The notes under the pieces: model-generated | What the model was told of the DNA's origin: nothing | The model's input: only the letters and a program-made list of their open reading frames with translations | The model's database searches: none | Source: Treponema sp. | GTDB lineage: Bacteria > Spirochaetota > Spirochaetia > Treponematales > Treponemataceae | NCBI GenBank assembly: GCA_022510845.1 | Contig: JAFLSR010000003.1 | Span: forward strand, 1-55,884 | Length of the DNA: 55,884 bases | Direction of reading: 5' to 3' | Shown: positions 12,848 through 22,541 of the stretch, one piece after another | How the letters are laid out: the number at the start of each line of letters is the position of its first letter | Position numbering within the stretch: position 1 is the first letter of the stretch | Made by a program: the position numbers and the translations under genes

Positions 12848-15727
12848 TTAAAATCCATAAAGAATTCCTGTGTCGTTAATTATGATTTCATCGATTTCCG
12901 GCATATCGATGGTGAACATCGCAACCGATGAATAGCCGCTGCGCACGATTTTTCCATCGGCGGAATTTTTCAATGCTTGCACCGACCAAGTATAGTTTCC
13001 CCCTCCCAAATCCGCCATATCGTTCAAACGGAATTTCGTCTGCTTGAAAGTGCGCGCGAATATCGTTTTTCCGTGAGTGTTTTGAAGTATAAACAAATAT
13101 TCGTCGGCATTGGAAACAGAAGTCCATTCAAAAGTCAATGTGCGGTTTTGCCGAATTCGCTCCGCATTAAAAATCGCGCCGTTCGTTGCTTCGCCAAGAA
13201 GTCTTATCATTCCCAAAGAAGGCTCGTCTAACGCAACACTCTCCTCCACTTTCGGCGCGGGAGGGGGCGAAGGCTCTTGTACAACAACAGGCGGTTCGGG
13301 AACAACTGGTTTTGCGTTCACGATGAAATTCCTGACACGCGCAGAAACATCGATTCCTTCCTCGGTGCGCGCGCTCACTGTCCAATAATATGTGCCCGGT
13401 TCTAGCGGCGGCAAAGGAATTTCGCGCGATGGATTTTGCACAGAAATAATCGGTTCGGAAACGCCGTTGGAATTTCGGCTCAGCGTAAAAATCGAACTTG
13501 CAAGGCTCTGTCCGTTTGAATCCCATCGCACCACGCCGGGATTTTCTCGCGCCCGCTCTTCTTCAAATCGCGCTCCGTTTGCAGGCGCATTCAGCACAAC
13601 ATTCCGAATTTGTTTGATGCGAATTTCGCTTTCGCTTGTCTCACTCACTCGCGCGGGCGCATAACTTTTTTCTTCCGAGCCAGCCCGCACCGACCAAAAA
13701 TATTCGCCATTGGGAAAATTTTCCAGCGTAAACGAATAATTGTTCGAAGCAATCTGCCTCGTATAAACCGGTTCTCGCGAATTTGCCGATGAATACAAAT
13801 TGAACAAATAGTAATCCGCGCCCGAAACTGCGTTCCAAGAAAAGGCGGTTCTCGCGCCACTGCGCACCAAAAGCAAGGCGTCGTCCACAGGCGAAATCAA
13901 ATTCGGTTTTTCAAGAGGCGCGATTACGTTTATTGCGCGCGCTTGCGTTTGGAATCTTTGCGGGTCGTCTTTGGAAACAATTCGCCAAAAATAATTTCCG
14001 CCGCCCAAATTCGCGCCCGAAAATTCTTTTACGCCCGCGGCGTTCGTCTGATTAAAAACTGTTTGCGAAAAATTCTTGTCGCGCGAAATTTGCAGAATCG
14101 TTTCGCCGGGAACATTCGTTGCCCATGCAAATCGCAAAGTCGAAACATTTTCGTCATTCACCGAATAATTTTCGGGCGGATAAAGAAGTCGTTGTTCGAA
14201 TTCGATTTGTTCTGTTAAAAATTTTCGTACTTCGGACTTGTTGGCAAAATCTCCGTCTTTGTCAAATTGCGAAACGTACCAAAACCATTCCCCGGTTTGC
14301 ATTCCCAATTCCGAAGGCTTGACGCTGACGAAATTTCCTTTTTGTCTTCTGCGAATTATTTCGTTTGAAAAATCAGAATTAGATGCGACAACTATTTCGT
14401 ATTCGCCGACTTCGGAATTGTTCTTCCAAGAAAATGCGAGGTTGTCGGAAAATTTCGTGTTCACAGTTTCATTCGCCGCCGGCAAAATCAGTTCCACAGT
14501 TTCAAGCGAATTTTTTTGGCTGACTGTAAAAACGCGCACTTCGGAAGGCTCTGCCAATTCCGCGCCGTTCACCGTATAAAATGGAGTTACGCGCCAATAC
14601 CACACGCCTTTTTCCAAAACAGAAACAATGCTCGAAGGAGTTGTGATGCGCTGCTTTACAACTGGCTCGGACATTCGCGGATTGTCTGCCACTTCAAAAT
14701 CGAATGCCGAAACCCATTCGTTTTGCGTCCATGAAAATCGGATGCTCGGCAAACTCACTTTGTAAACAAAATCGGCGTGGCTTTCCGGAATTACGAGTTC
14801 CGGCCGAGGCGCGTCCAAAACGCTTATTTTGCTTTGCGCCGAAAATTCCGCGCCCTCTTTTGAAGGAAAAATCCGCCAATAAGATGTGCCGTTTTTTAAC
14901 TGGGCGGCGATTTCGTTCAGATTTTTTAATTCCTTGCGAAATGTTATATTTTGAAATTTTTTGTCCGATGCAATTTCCAAAACCAAAAAATCGTCCGCTT
15001 CCAAATTCTGCACGTTCCATTTGAATGCGACTTGCGATTCATCCGAATCCGTGAAGTTCAAAATCTTCCCGTTCGGCATGGGATGCAAAACCGTAATCAG
15101 CGGCACGACTCTTTCCTGCGCGTTTTCGTCCAAAGCCAGAGAATTGCCTTCGGCAATCGTGCGGGAAGAACCGTCCATCGAATTGAATGTCGCGTCGCCA
15201 TTGAGCACATTGATTAAAGAATCGCCGTTTTCCGAAACGCTCGTTCCAAGCGAAGAACCTGCGCTCAATTCAATCGTAGAATCTCCAAACGAAATCACCG
15301 CGCCATTTTTTGCGCCCGTTGAATTCATTACGACGCTTCCGCCTTGCACCGAAGTCTGAACTTTTCCATCGCGGACAACAACTTGCGCCATCGTGTTTTC
15401 GCCAAGTTCCATGATGTTGCCGTCGGAAAAATAAATGGTCGCTTCGGATTCTGGCGCGGTTCGAATTACATCGCCATTGTAAATCGGCGAATCTTGCCTG
15501 AGGCGGTCCCACACCATTCGCTCTTCGAATTTTCGTTGCGCCGTTTTGTATTTGAATGTAATCGTAGCCACTGGCTCTTCGTTCATTTTTGTCAAAGAAA
15601 GATTGAGGCTTTCGTAGAATTTCATCACGCTCCAGCCAGCACCGAAAATGCACAAGAGAATTAGAATTACAGAAAAGAGGACGGACTTATTGTCCTTGGA
15701 TTTTGTATTTTTTCTCATCTTCGTCAA
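12848..15727 (-). CDS. FecR-domain membrane protein with seven FN3-like repeats
   Basis: About 959 residues. A short basic cytoplasmic start is followed by one membrane segment (VLFSVILILLCIFGAGWSVM, about 17-37). A FecR domain follows (about 53-175: DGDVIRT-like NGDVIRTAPESEATIYFSDG, then NIMELGENTMAQVVV). The rest is seven FN3-like repeats, each ending in an aromatic motif such as YWRVTPFY, FWRIVSKD or YYWTVSA, with a Pro-rich linker (PEPPVVVQEPSPPP) before the last. The start is uncertain: TTG at 15727 or ATG at 15718. It overlaps the cyclase gene by 32-41 bases, so the two are co-translated. A periplasmic sensory or scaffolding role is inferred. Confidence 0.8.
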   Translation of the reverse strand: MTKMRKNTKSKDNKSVLFSVILILLCIFGAGWSVMKFYESLNLSLTKMNEEPVATITFKYKTAQRKFEERMVWDRLRQDSPIYNGDVIRTAPESEATIYFSDGNIMELGENTMAQVVVRDGKVQTSVQGGSVVMNSTGAKNGAVISFGDSTIELSAGSSLGTSVSENGDSLINVLNGDATFNSMDGSSRTIAEGNSLALDENAQERVVPLITVLHPMPNGKILNFTDSDESQVAFKWNVQNLEADDFLVLEIASDKKFQNITFRKELKNLNEIAAQLKNGTSYWRIFPSKEGAEFSAQSKISVLDAPRPELVIPESHADFVYKVSLPSIRFSWTQNEWVSAFDFEVADNPRMSEPVVKQRITTPSSIVSVLEKGVWYWRVTPFYTVNGAELAEPSEVRVFTVSQKNSLETVELILPAANETVNTKFSDNLAFSWKNNSEVGEYEIVVASNSDFSNEIIRRRQKGNFVSVKPSELGMQTGEWFWYVSQFDKDGDFANKSEVRKFLTEQIEFEQRLLYPPENYSVNDENVSTLRFAWATNVPGETILQISRDKNFSQTVFNQTNAAGVKEFSGANLGGGNYFWRIVSKDDPQRFQTQARAINVIAPLEKPNLISPVDDALLLVRSGARTAFSWNAVSGADYYLFNLYSSANSREPVYTRQIASNNYSFTLENFPNGEYFWSVRAGSEEKSYAPARVSETSESEIRIKQIRNVVLNAPANGARFEEERARENPGVVRWDSNGQSLASSIFTLSRNSNGVSEPIISVQNPSREIPLPPLEPGTYYWTVSARTEEGIDVSARVRNFIVNAKPVVPEPPVVVQEPSPPPAPKVEESVALDEPSLGMIRLLGEATNGAIFNAERIRQNRTLTFEWTSVSNADEYLFILQNTHGKTIFARTFKQTKFRLNDMADLGGGNYTWSVQALKNSADGKIVRSGYSSVAMFTIDMPEIDEIIINDTGILYGF

Positions 15728-17585
15728 GATTCACCGTGCCCAAATCAGGCTCATCCATTCCCAACAATTTTCGAACTTCCGACATAGTTTTCGGACCGTT
15801 TTTGCCCGCGCCCGGAATGTCATCGGCATAAGGCATATTGATTACCGCGTACATCTGAACGGGGCGGCTTTTTCCTTTCACCGTCACCGAAGGCATCTGT
15901 TCAACGAGGACATAATCCTTTACCAATTTGTAGGTGTTCTCTGTAATCAAAATGTCCGTGTGAAGCGGCTTGTTCAAAGCCTCCGTTCGCGAAGCAAAGT
16001 TCACCGCGTCGCCGATTACCGTGTATTCCATTCTTTCGGTTGAACCGATTTGCCCCGCAATAACAGGCCCAGTATTGATTCCGCATCCAATCCGAATTAT
16101 TGGCTTTTTGTCGCCGCCTCGTCCAACATTGAATTCTCGCAAAGAATGGCGCATCATCAGCGCGGCCCGAATACATCGAAGCGCATCCGTGCCTGGATCT
16201 TCGGAAGAAATTGGCGTTCCCCAAACTGCCATAATCGCGTCGCCAATGTATTTGTCCACAGTGCCTTGGGTTTTGTTCACGCATTCGACCATGCGCGTCA
16301 TATATTGATTCAAAAATTCTACGACTTCAAACGGTTCAAGTTTTTCCGAAATCGCAGTGAACGAGCGGATGTCCGAAAAGAAAATTGTGCAAACCTTTGT
16401 TTCGCCGCCCAAAGCCAATTCGCCTTTGGCTGATTTTTCGGCAATCGTTTTGTTGACGAATCGACTGAACGTATCTTGCAAGCGTTCGCGTTCGGCAAGG
16501 CCTACGCTCATTTTCCCGAATGATTGCGTAAGCATTCCGATTTCATCGTGGCTCTTCGGAACGAGATGGATTTCGTAGTTGCCCGCCTCAATCTGCGCCG
16601 AAGCCTGCGTGAGTGTTACCAGCGGCCGGCTCAGGCTCATTGACCAAAACCAAACAAAAATTATCGAAACGAACAAAACCGCAAGTCCCAAATAAACATT
16701 TCGTTTTGTCGTGTTGCGCACGTTTTCAAAAATTATTTCGGATTGAACTGTTGTGATTACGCCCAAATCGCCCAACGCAATTTTTCGGTACGCGCCAAAA
16801 TATTCTTTGCCGTCACTGTCCATAAAAAGAATTTGGCGGTTTTCGTCGTTGTTCTTCCGCATTTGAATTATCAGCGGAGTTTCGGCAAGATTGACATTCA
16901 TTCGCATCGCGTCAAAATCAGGATGAACAAGAATGTCGGCGCGGCTGTTTATTACAAAAGAAACGCTCGTGCTGCTTTGACCGAAACTGTTCATCAAAAA
17001 TTCACTGGAAGCGAAAATCACTACGGCATCGGTTTTTCCGTCCTGCGATTTTCGAGGCACAGCCAACGCGACCATTCCGAATTCAAAAAATGCCGTAGCG
17101 TTTAAAATTGTAACTTCGCCCAAAAAAACTTTTTCCACAGTTTCGCGCTCAGTGGAAATGAACGATTCAATTCCGCTTTCGTCCAATTCGTGGCGTATGA
17201 AAAATTTTTCATTCACCATCCGCAGATTGTAGTTGCCGTACATAAAATTTTCTTTGGACAAAAGCAGCACGGCCGCCACATCGGGATTGTGCACAAAATA
17301 AAGTGAGGACGCGTCCTTTTCGGTAGAATCCTGCAAATCCGCGCTGCCAATGAAATCGAGCAACAAAAGCGCATTCGCTTGAAGCGTGGTAAAACTGCTT
17401 TCCACCGCATTCGCCGAACGAGCATTAGCATCCAAATTCGTATTTTCCGCAGTAACGCGCACATCGTCACTGACAAAATAGTTGACCAAATATGTTATCG
17501 AACCAAGCGAAATGACAATCAAAAACGAGACGATGATAATAAGTTTTGCACCAATCGGAAATCGAACAGTTATTTGCTTTTCCAC
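15687..17585 (-). CDS. Membrane-bound class III adenylate/guanylate cyclase
   Basis: 632 residues from a GTG with GAGGAA upstream. Two membrane segments (about 14-37 and 290-312) bracket a periplasmic sensor region, then HAMP (SLSRPLVTLTQASAQIEAGN) and the cyclase domain. Catalytic features seen: metal Asp in FFSDIRSFTAIS and in VDKYIGDAIMAVWG, whose Lys is the adenine-recognition residue, and TVIGDAVNFASR with the transition-state Asn and Arg. The Lys/Asp pair favours ATP, hence cAMP. A C-terminal extension of about 60 residues ends DEDEKKYKIQGQ. It is co-expressed with a FecR protein and surface lipoproteins, implying envelope sensing. Confidence 0.88.
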   Translation of the reverse strand: MEKQITVRFPIGAKLIIIVSFLIVISLGSITYLVNYFVSDDVRVTAENTNLDANARSANAVESSFTTLQANALLLLDFIGSADLQDSTEKDASSLYFVHNPDVAAVLLLSKENFMYGNYNLRMVNEKFFIRHELDESGIESFISTERETVEKVFLGEVTILNATAFFEFGMVALAVPRKSQDGKTDAVVIFASSEFLMNSFGQSSTSVSFVINSRADILVHPDFDAMRMNVNLAETPLIIQMRKNNDENRQILFMDSDGKEYFGAYRKIALGDLGVITTVQSEIIFENVRNTTKRNVYLGLAVLFVSIIFVWFWSMSLSRPLVTLTQASAQIEAGNYEIHLVPKSHDEIGMLTQSFGKMSVGLAERERLQDTFSRFVNKTIAEKSAKGELALGGETKVCTIFFSDIRSFTAISEKLEPFEVVEFLNQYMTRMVECVNKTQGTVDKYIGDAIMAVWGTPISSEDPGTDALRCIRAALMMRHSLREFNVGRGGDKKPIIRIGCGINTGPVIAGQIGSTERMEYTVIGDAVNFASRTEALNKPLHTDILITENTYKLVKDYVLVEQMPSVTVKGKSRPVQMYAVINMPYADDIPGAGKNGPKTMSEVRKLLGMDEPDLGTVNLDEDEKKYKIQGQ

Positions 17586-17672
17586 AAAAATTCCTCAAAA
17601 ATTACTATTAGAATTTTTTAATTATATTAAATTTTACATTCTTTGTATATATTTCTTTCAATGCCGAGTTTT

Positions 17673-18818
17673 TCATTTCAAAAAATTCGACATCGGCAAA
17701 ATCACGCGGATTCCGGTGGAAAGAACAAGCCCAGTTCCCGCGCCCTTGCTCACCGAAAGCGCGTGTCCGCTTGCCGTTTTGAAAATCGTAACGCTCAAAT
17801 CCTGCACCAAAGCCAGTTCGACCTTGCCAATTTTCAGCGAAGGCGTTTGAAACGAAACTCCGAAAATTCCCGGAAAAACAACGCCCTTGATTTCTTTGTC
17901 GGTATCAGGCATTTTTGGCGAACCGAAATTTATTACAGCCCCCAAATACGCCTTTATGAATTCATTGAACGAAAGCGAAAATACAATCGGAATTTGAAAA
18001 TTGTCCGTGCCGTGATTGTAGCGGAAAATCGTGCCAAGCCCCGGCTGCAACTTCCAACCAGCGTATCGAACGTCCGCCTCAACCGCGATACCACGCCAAT
18101 TAAAGGCGACGCGGTTTGGCAAAAAAAAACTCCAATCGTAAAAAAGCGTCGCGTCAAATTCTAATTTCGAATACCATTTTCCTGAATTCGAATTCCTTGA
18201 AAAATTTTCCGCCGATGTCGCCGCAGATTTTTTCGGAGCAGAATTTTTTTCATTCGAATTTTCATCCAAATAAACGGCGGAATTTTCTGCGGAATCAGAA
18301 TCGTCCTGCAATTTTTCTTCGGAATTTGAACTGCGTCCCGAAGGAAGCACACGCCCAGCGCCCGCAAACGAATTTGCGTAGTAGCGTTCGTTCAGCGAAG
18401 AAATGATTACGCCCGTATTTGCGCCGTCGCTTGCCGCATGAATGAATTGATTTTTCCCAATAAAAATTCCAACGTGCGAAATCGAGCCATCGCCTGTCGT
18501 CTTAAAAAAAACGAGGTCGCCTTCTTCCGCCTGCGAAATTTTAATCGTCTTCGCCTTGGAATAAATCGCCTTTGCCGAACGCGGCATTTGCGTTTTCGCG
18601 CCTTCGCGCATGACCGCATAGACAAGCCCCGAACAGTCAAACGCATTGGGTCCAATCGCGCCAGATTGATATGGACAGCCGATATATTGTTTTGCGCAGG
18701 CAACTACATTCTTGCGAATTTTTTGCGCTTGCTCGGCAGAATATTCTTGCGCCGTGCAATACCAAATGCAAATCAGAGGAATCGCCAAAAAAGCAAAAAA
18801 TTTTTTCGCCTTCGCCAT
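17673..18818 (-). CDS. NlpC/P60 cell-wall hydrolase fused to a C-terminal barrel-like domain
   Basis: 381 residues. After a signal peptide (MAKAKKFFAFLAIPLICIWY) comes an NlpC/P60 peptidase with catalytic Cys62 (FDCSGLVYAV), His115 (SHVGIFIG) and His127 (FIHAAS). Such enzymes cut gamma-D-Glu-diaminoacyl bonds in peptidoglycan. A low-complexity Ser/Asn/Lys linker (about 165-215) leads to about 165 residues of alternating beta strands (KLEFDATLFYDWSFFLPN, GIAVEADVRYAGWKLQPGLG) resembling an outer-membrane barrel. The fusion would tether the hydrolase to the outer membrane. It is 87 bp upstream of the cyclase and heads the operon. Confidence 0.8.
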   Translation of the reverse strand: MAKAKKFFAFLAIPLICIWYCTAQEYSAEQAQKIRKNVVACAKQYIGCPYQSGAIGPNAFDCSGLVYAVMREGAKTQMPRSAKAIYSKAKTIKISQAEEGDLVFFKTTGDGSISHVGIFIGKNQFIHAASDGANTGVIISSLNERYYANSFAGAGRVLPSGRSSNSEEKLQDDSDSAENSAVYLDENSNEKNSAPKKSAATSAENFSRNSNSGKWYSKLEFDATLFYDWSFFLPNRVAFNWRGIAVEADVRYAGWKLQPGLGTIFRYNHGTDNFQIPIVFSLSFNEFIKAYLGAVINFGSPKMPDTDKEIKGVVFPGIFGVSFQTPSLKIGKVELALVQDLSVTIFKTASGHALSVSKGAGTGLVLSTGIRVILPMSNFLK

Positions 18819-18899
18819 AACTTGAATTTTCGGAAAAAAAGCAACAAATAATTAGAAATTCGTTGCAAGTCGCCAGCGCGATTTTTTTTCGGAATTTGT

Positions 18900-18928
18900 T
18901 TCACAAATTTCAAATACTGTGATATAAT
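18900..18928 (+). promoter_or_regulatory. Promoter of the acyl-CoA ligase gene
   Basis: TTCACA (18900-18905), 17-bp spacer, TATAAT (18923-18928). It drives a leader of about 120 nt. Confidence 0.6.
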
Positions 18929-18974
18929 ATCCTAAAAAGGGTGGGCGTTACAAAAGATTCAACTCGAATAAAGA

Positions 18975-19027
18975 CAGTTTTCAAAAACTGCCAGTTAAAA
19001 TCAGTGCTATTTTGCCGCTGATTTTAA
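18975..19027 (+). promoter_or_regulatory. Two hairpins in the acyl-CoA ligase leader
   Basis: CAGTTT/AAACTG (18975-18980 / 18985-18990) and TTAAAATCAG/CTGATTTTAA (18995-19004 / 19018-19027) lie between the promoter and the ribosome site. There is no T-run after the second, so it is not a simple terminator. It may be a regulatory or stabilising leader. Confidence 0.45.
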
Positions 19028-19054
19028 ATATCCTTAATTTTAATTTTGGAAAAT

Positions 19055-21268
19055 ATGAAACCGATTAGACAAGAAGTCAGCTGGAAATTTTTGGACGAAT
19101 ATCGTGGCAAAATTTTTGATTCGGAATGGCCCACGCTTCCGCAAATGTTTTTCATTTCAAAAACGCGCTACGGCGAGCGGCCGTGTTTTGTGGATTTTGA
19201 AGGCAAGGACGGCACAAAGCAAACTTATACTTACAATCAGGCTTGGCAAAAAATCGAAACGCTCGCGCAATGGATGATGGCGCACGGCGTGAAAAAAGGC
19301 GATCACATTGCCGTAAGCGGAAAAAATTCTCCCGAATGGGCGGTCGTCTTTTTTGCGGCGATGCTTGCCGGCGGTGTCGCCATTCCGCTCGACTACGCCT
19401 TGCACGAAAATGAAATCGAAAATCTGCTCAAAACCGCGAAGCCCAAAATGCTTTTCGTGGACGAAGAGAAATTCCAATATTTTTCTTCGTCAAAAAAAAT
19501 GAAAGTTTTTTCGCTTTCGCCAAAAGAAGAAAAAGCTTTCGTCTACAATTTGAAATCCACAAAAAACGAAATTCCTTTTCCAAAAGTTTCGCAGGAAGAC
19601 ACCGCGGCGATTTTGTTCACGAGCGGAACAACTGGCATTCCAAAAGGCGTGATGTTGAGCCACAAAAATTTGGTGAGTGACAGTTTTATCGCGCAGCAAA
19701 ATTTGATTCTTTATCCCGAAGATATTTTTTACAATCTGCTTCCGATTCACCACGCATACACAATGCAAGCCGCGCTGATTGTTCCGCTGAGTTGCGGCGC
19801 TTCGATTGTGTTCGGAAAAAGCATGGCGGTTTCCAGACTTCTAAAAGAACTGGACGAAGGAAAAATTTCCGTAATGCTTGGCGTGCCGCTTTTATACAAC
19901 AAAATTTATTCGGGCATAAAAAAAGGAATCGCTGCAAAAGGCAAGGCGGCAGAAATTCTTGTGAACTCCATTATGGAAATGTGTTATTGCCTCCGAAAAA
20001 TCACTGGCAAAAATATCGGGAGGCATTTGTTGCGTTCCATTTTGGAAGCGGCGCATTTTTCCACGATGCGCGTGGCGATTTGCGGAGGCGGGCCTCTCGC
20101 GCCGAGCGTCTTCAAAGCCTACAATTCTCTTGGTATCGATTTCATTCAAGGTTACGGTCTCACTGAAACTTCTCCGATTGTCACATTGAATCCGCTTGAA
20201 CATTTTAAAATCGAAAGCATCGGAAAAGATTTCGCTCCGTATGAAGAAATCAAAATCCTTTGTCCAAACGAAGACGGCATCGGCGAAATCGCCGTCAAAG
20301 GTCCGATGGTAATGCAAGGCTATTACAATATGCCCGAAGAAACTGCGGAGATGTTCACGCCGGACGGATTTTTGAAAACAGGCGATTTAGGTTGGATGGA
20401 TAGCGAGCATTATGTGATGCTTTCCGGACGCGCCAAAAATCTCATCGTCACCGAAGGCGGAAAAAATGTCTATCCCGAAGAAATCGAAGACGCATTCCAA
20501 TTATATTACGACATCGAACAAATCATGGTGCGCGGTTACATCGCGAACGAAGAAACAAAGTCCGAACAAATCGAAGCGATGATTTATCCTTCCGACGATT
20601 TGATAAATCGGCTCGGCGTTTCGCGTGATGATGTTATGGGCAATATCAAAATTTACGACGAAATAAAAATCATTGTTGATAAAGTAAATAAAAATTTGCA
20701 GCCCTACGCGCGCATTTCAAAAATCACGATTTTAAACAAACCGCTTGAAATGACAACGACGCGAAAAATCAAGCGCGGCAATGTTGAAAAAGTCGGCGAG
20801 AAAAAGGCAGTTGTAAAGAAAAGCGAAGAAAAGAAAACCGCACAAAAAGTTGTGACAAAAAAATCTGCCACAACACCGAAAGCTGAAAATGCGCCAAAGA
20901 AAAAAGTTTCAAAGCCCAAATTAACGCCGCGAGTTTCCGAAAGTTCCAGCAGCAAAGCGAACGGAAAAGCAAGCCGCGCGAACACAAAATCAGTTTCCGC
21001 AGAAAAGAAATCCGCGCCCACAACAAAAAAGTCCGCGGCAAAACAAACGACTTCTAAAAATTCCAGTTCCGCGAAAAAAACTTCCGCACCAAAAACAAAA
21101 TCCGCAGGCAGCATAAAATCTGCTTCCACAAAAAAGAAACCTGAACCCAAAGCGGAAAGATCAATCGGCACAAAAAAATCCACGCCCAAAGCAAAATCGA
21201 AAAACGCCGCCACAAAATCATCGAAAACCGCTTCCGCAAAAAAACCTGCGGAAAAGAAGGAGAAATAG
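19055..21268 (+). CDS. Long-chain acyl-CoA synthetase (AMP-forming) with lysine-rich tail
   Basis: 737 residues. The adenylation domain has the AMP motif AAILFTSGTTGIPKGVMLSH, the GYGLTETSP motif and TGDLGWMD. The small C-terminal domain has SGRAKNLIVTEGGKNVYPEE and the catalytic-Lys loop TTRKIKRGN. Such enzymes activate fatty acids to acyl-CoA through acyl-AMP. The enzyme part ends near residue 580. The last ~155 residues are a Lys/Ala/Ser/Thr/Pro-rich tail of KKSA/PKAKS-type repeats like histone H1. I chose ATG 19055 (GGA upstream) rather than the in-frame TTG at 19046. Substrate chain length cannot be told. Confidence 0.85.
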   Translation: MKPIRQEVSWKFLDEYRGKIFDSEWPTLPQMFFISKTRYGERPCFVDFEGKDGTKQTYTYNQAWQKIETLAQWMMAHGVKKGDHIAVSGKNSPEWAVVFFAAMLAGGVAIPLDYALHENEIENLLKTAKPKMLFVDEEKFQYFSSSKKMKVFSLSPKEEKAFVYNLKSTKNEIPFPKVSQEDTAAILFTSGTTGIPKGVMLSHKNLVSDSFIAQQNLILYPEDIFYNLLPIHHAYTMQAALIVPLSCGASIVFGKSMAVSRLLKELDEGKISVMLGVPLLYNKIYSGIKKGIAAKGKAAEILVNSIMEMCYCLRKITGKNIGRHLLRSILEAAHFSTMRVAICGGGPLAPSVFKAYNSLGIDFIQGYGLTETSPIVTLNPLEHFKIESIGKDFAPYEEIKILCPNEDGIGEIAVKGPMVMQGYYNMPEETAEMFTPDGFLKTGDLGWMDSEHYVMLSGRAKNLIVTEGGKNVYPEEIEDAFQLYYDIEQIMVRGYIANEETKSEQIEAMIYPSDDLINRLGVSRDDVMGNIKIYDEIKIIVDKVNKNLQPYARISKITILNKPLEMTTTRKIKRGNVEKVGEKKAVVKKSEEKKTAQKVVTKKSATTPKAENAPKKKVSKPKLTPRVSESSSSKANGKASRANTKSVSAEKKSAPTTKKSAAKQTTSKNSSSAKKTSAPKTKSAGSIKSASTKKKPEPKAERSIGTKKSTPKAKSKNAATKSSKTASAKKPAEKKEK

Positions 21269-21270
21269 TT

Positions 21271-21564
21271 TTGAAAAAATTGCTTATTAGTTTTTTGATT
21301 TTAATTGCAACTAGTTTAATTTTTGCTGAAACAAATATCGACAGCATAATAGAAACTTTTTTGGAAAAAGGCACCTATGCAAAAATTCACATTGATACGA
21401 CTACCATGTATTTGCAACGTGGAAATATTGCATTTATTGCGATTGACAACGATGATATAGCATTTTGTTTTGACCCTACTAGCGACGAACCACTTGCTTT
21501 CAGCCTCAAACAATGGAAATTTACACTTGATGGAAAAAGCAATCTCATTATTAAAGAAGAGTGA
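21271..21564 (+). CDS. Small secreted protein, function unknown
   Basis: A 97-residue protein from a TTG start with AAGGAG nine bases upstream, two bases after the ligase stop, so translation may be coupled. It has a clear signal peptide (MKKLLISFLILIATSLIFA, cleavage after AFA-like IFAE). The mature part is a short beta-rich domain (YAKIHIDTTTMYLQRGNIAF, QWKFTLDGKSNLIIKEE). No family is recognised. It would act in the periplasm or outer membrane. Confidence 0.65.
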   Translation: MKKLLISFLILIATSLIFAETNIDSIIETFLEKGTYAKIHIDTTTMYLQRGNIAFIAIDNDDIAFCFDPTSDEPLAFSLKQWKFTLDGKSNLIIKEE

Positions 21565-21713
21565 AAAACACTTGCGATAAAAACTCGAAAAATCGCAAAA
21601 GTTAAATTGCCATTCACGCGATTTTTTTCTATCGAAATCCATGTAACTTTGCCGCTTTCAAATTTTTTATAAAAAAAACACATATTTGATTTTTTATCGC
21701 GAGCGAGGCTTTT

Positions 21714-22448
21714 ATGAAATATCGCAAATTCACAAAATCGATTCTTTATTTTATCGCAATTTTTTCTCTCTCATTGATTTTTTGCGGATGCCCGGCGGAT
21801 TTAAAAATTATCGCAAACCCCGACAAAACTTTTTCACTGGAATTCAATTCGGTTTTCGGCGAAAAATTGACCGCCGCACTGGAAGATTTATCGCAAGTTT
21901 CCGCCCAATTCTCGGAAAATCCACAAAATAGCGCGAGCCAAAATCAATCGCAAAATTTCGATTTATCGCAAATAATCGATACAAAGAAAATCGAAAGCGA
22001 ATTGAATTCTAAATATTTTTCTCAATCACAAGTGAAAATCCAAAAAAAATCCGAACGAGCATACAATTTTATCGCAAGCACAAAAATCAAAAATTTTGCG
22101 GCGTTTCCAAAAGACTGCCTATCGCAACAAGAATTGCCTGGCGGAAAAAAGCACGTTGTGTTTTCGCTCGGCGCGAAAACTTTGCAGACAATTTTGCACA
22201 ACGAAAGTATGCTGAAAACTTACACCGAAATTTTGATGGCACCACTCGTCACTGGCGAAAAAATGTCGGTCGCAGATTATGAAGATTTGCTTTCGGGAAT
22301 TTACGGCGAATCAGTGGCAAGCGAATTACTTTCGGGAAAATTCAAAGTTGATTTTGTTTGCCCCAACGGAAAAATTTTATCGCAAGAAATTCCCATCGCA
22401 AATCTGCTTGCCGCAAGTGAAGGTGTTGAATTCGTTTTTGAATATTGA
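21714..22448 (+). CDS. Lipoprotein, function unknown
   Basis: 244 residues. The signal sequence KFTKSILYFIAIFSLSLIFC ends at lipobox FCGC. A Gln/Ser/Asn-rich stretch (NPQNSASQNQSQNF) precedes a mixed alpha/beta domain. No family is recognised. GAGCGAGG is the ribosome site. The gene contains eight copies of the octamer TATCGCAA, in several reading frames (encoding LSQ, IAS, YRK and others), far above chance. Confidence 0.7.
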   Translation: MKYRKFTKSILYFIAIFSLSLIFCGCPADLKIIANPDKTFSLEFNSVFGEKLTAALEDLSQVSAQFSENPQNSASQNQSQNFDLSQIIDTKKIESELNSKYFSQSQVKIQKKSERAYNFIASTKIKNFAAFPKDCLSQQELPGGKKHVVFSLGAKTLQTILHNESMLKTYTEILMAPLVTGEKMSVADYEDLLSGIYGESVASELLSGKFKVDFVCPNGKILSQEIPIANLLAASEGVEFVFEY

Positions 22449-22541
22449 GAATTGAAATTTTTGAAAAGGTCGGAAACGCACTTTTGCAACGAAGTTTTTA
22501 TCTAGCCGATATTAGAAGTCGACACAATCTCTGCAAAAGCC

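Noticed and set aside
12977..15664. Many plus-strand frames opposite the FecR/FN3 gene
   Set aside because: They are shadows of the opposite strand; the minus-strand protein has clear FecR and FN3-like structure.
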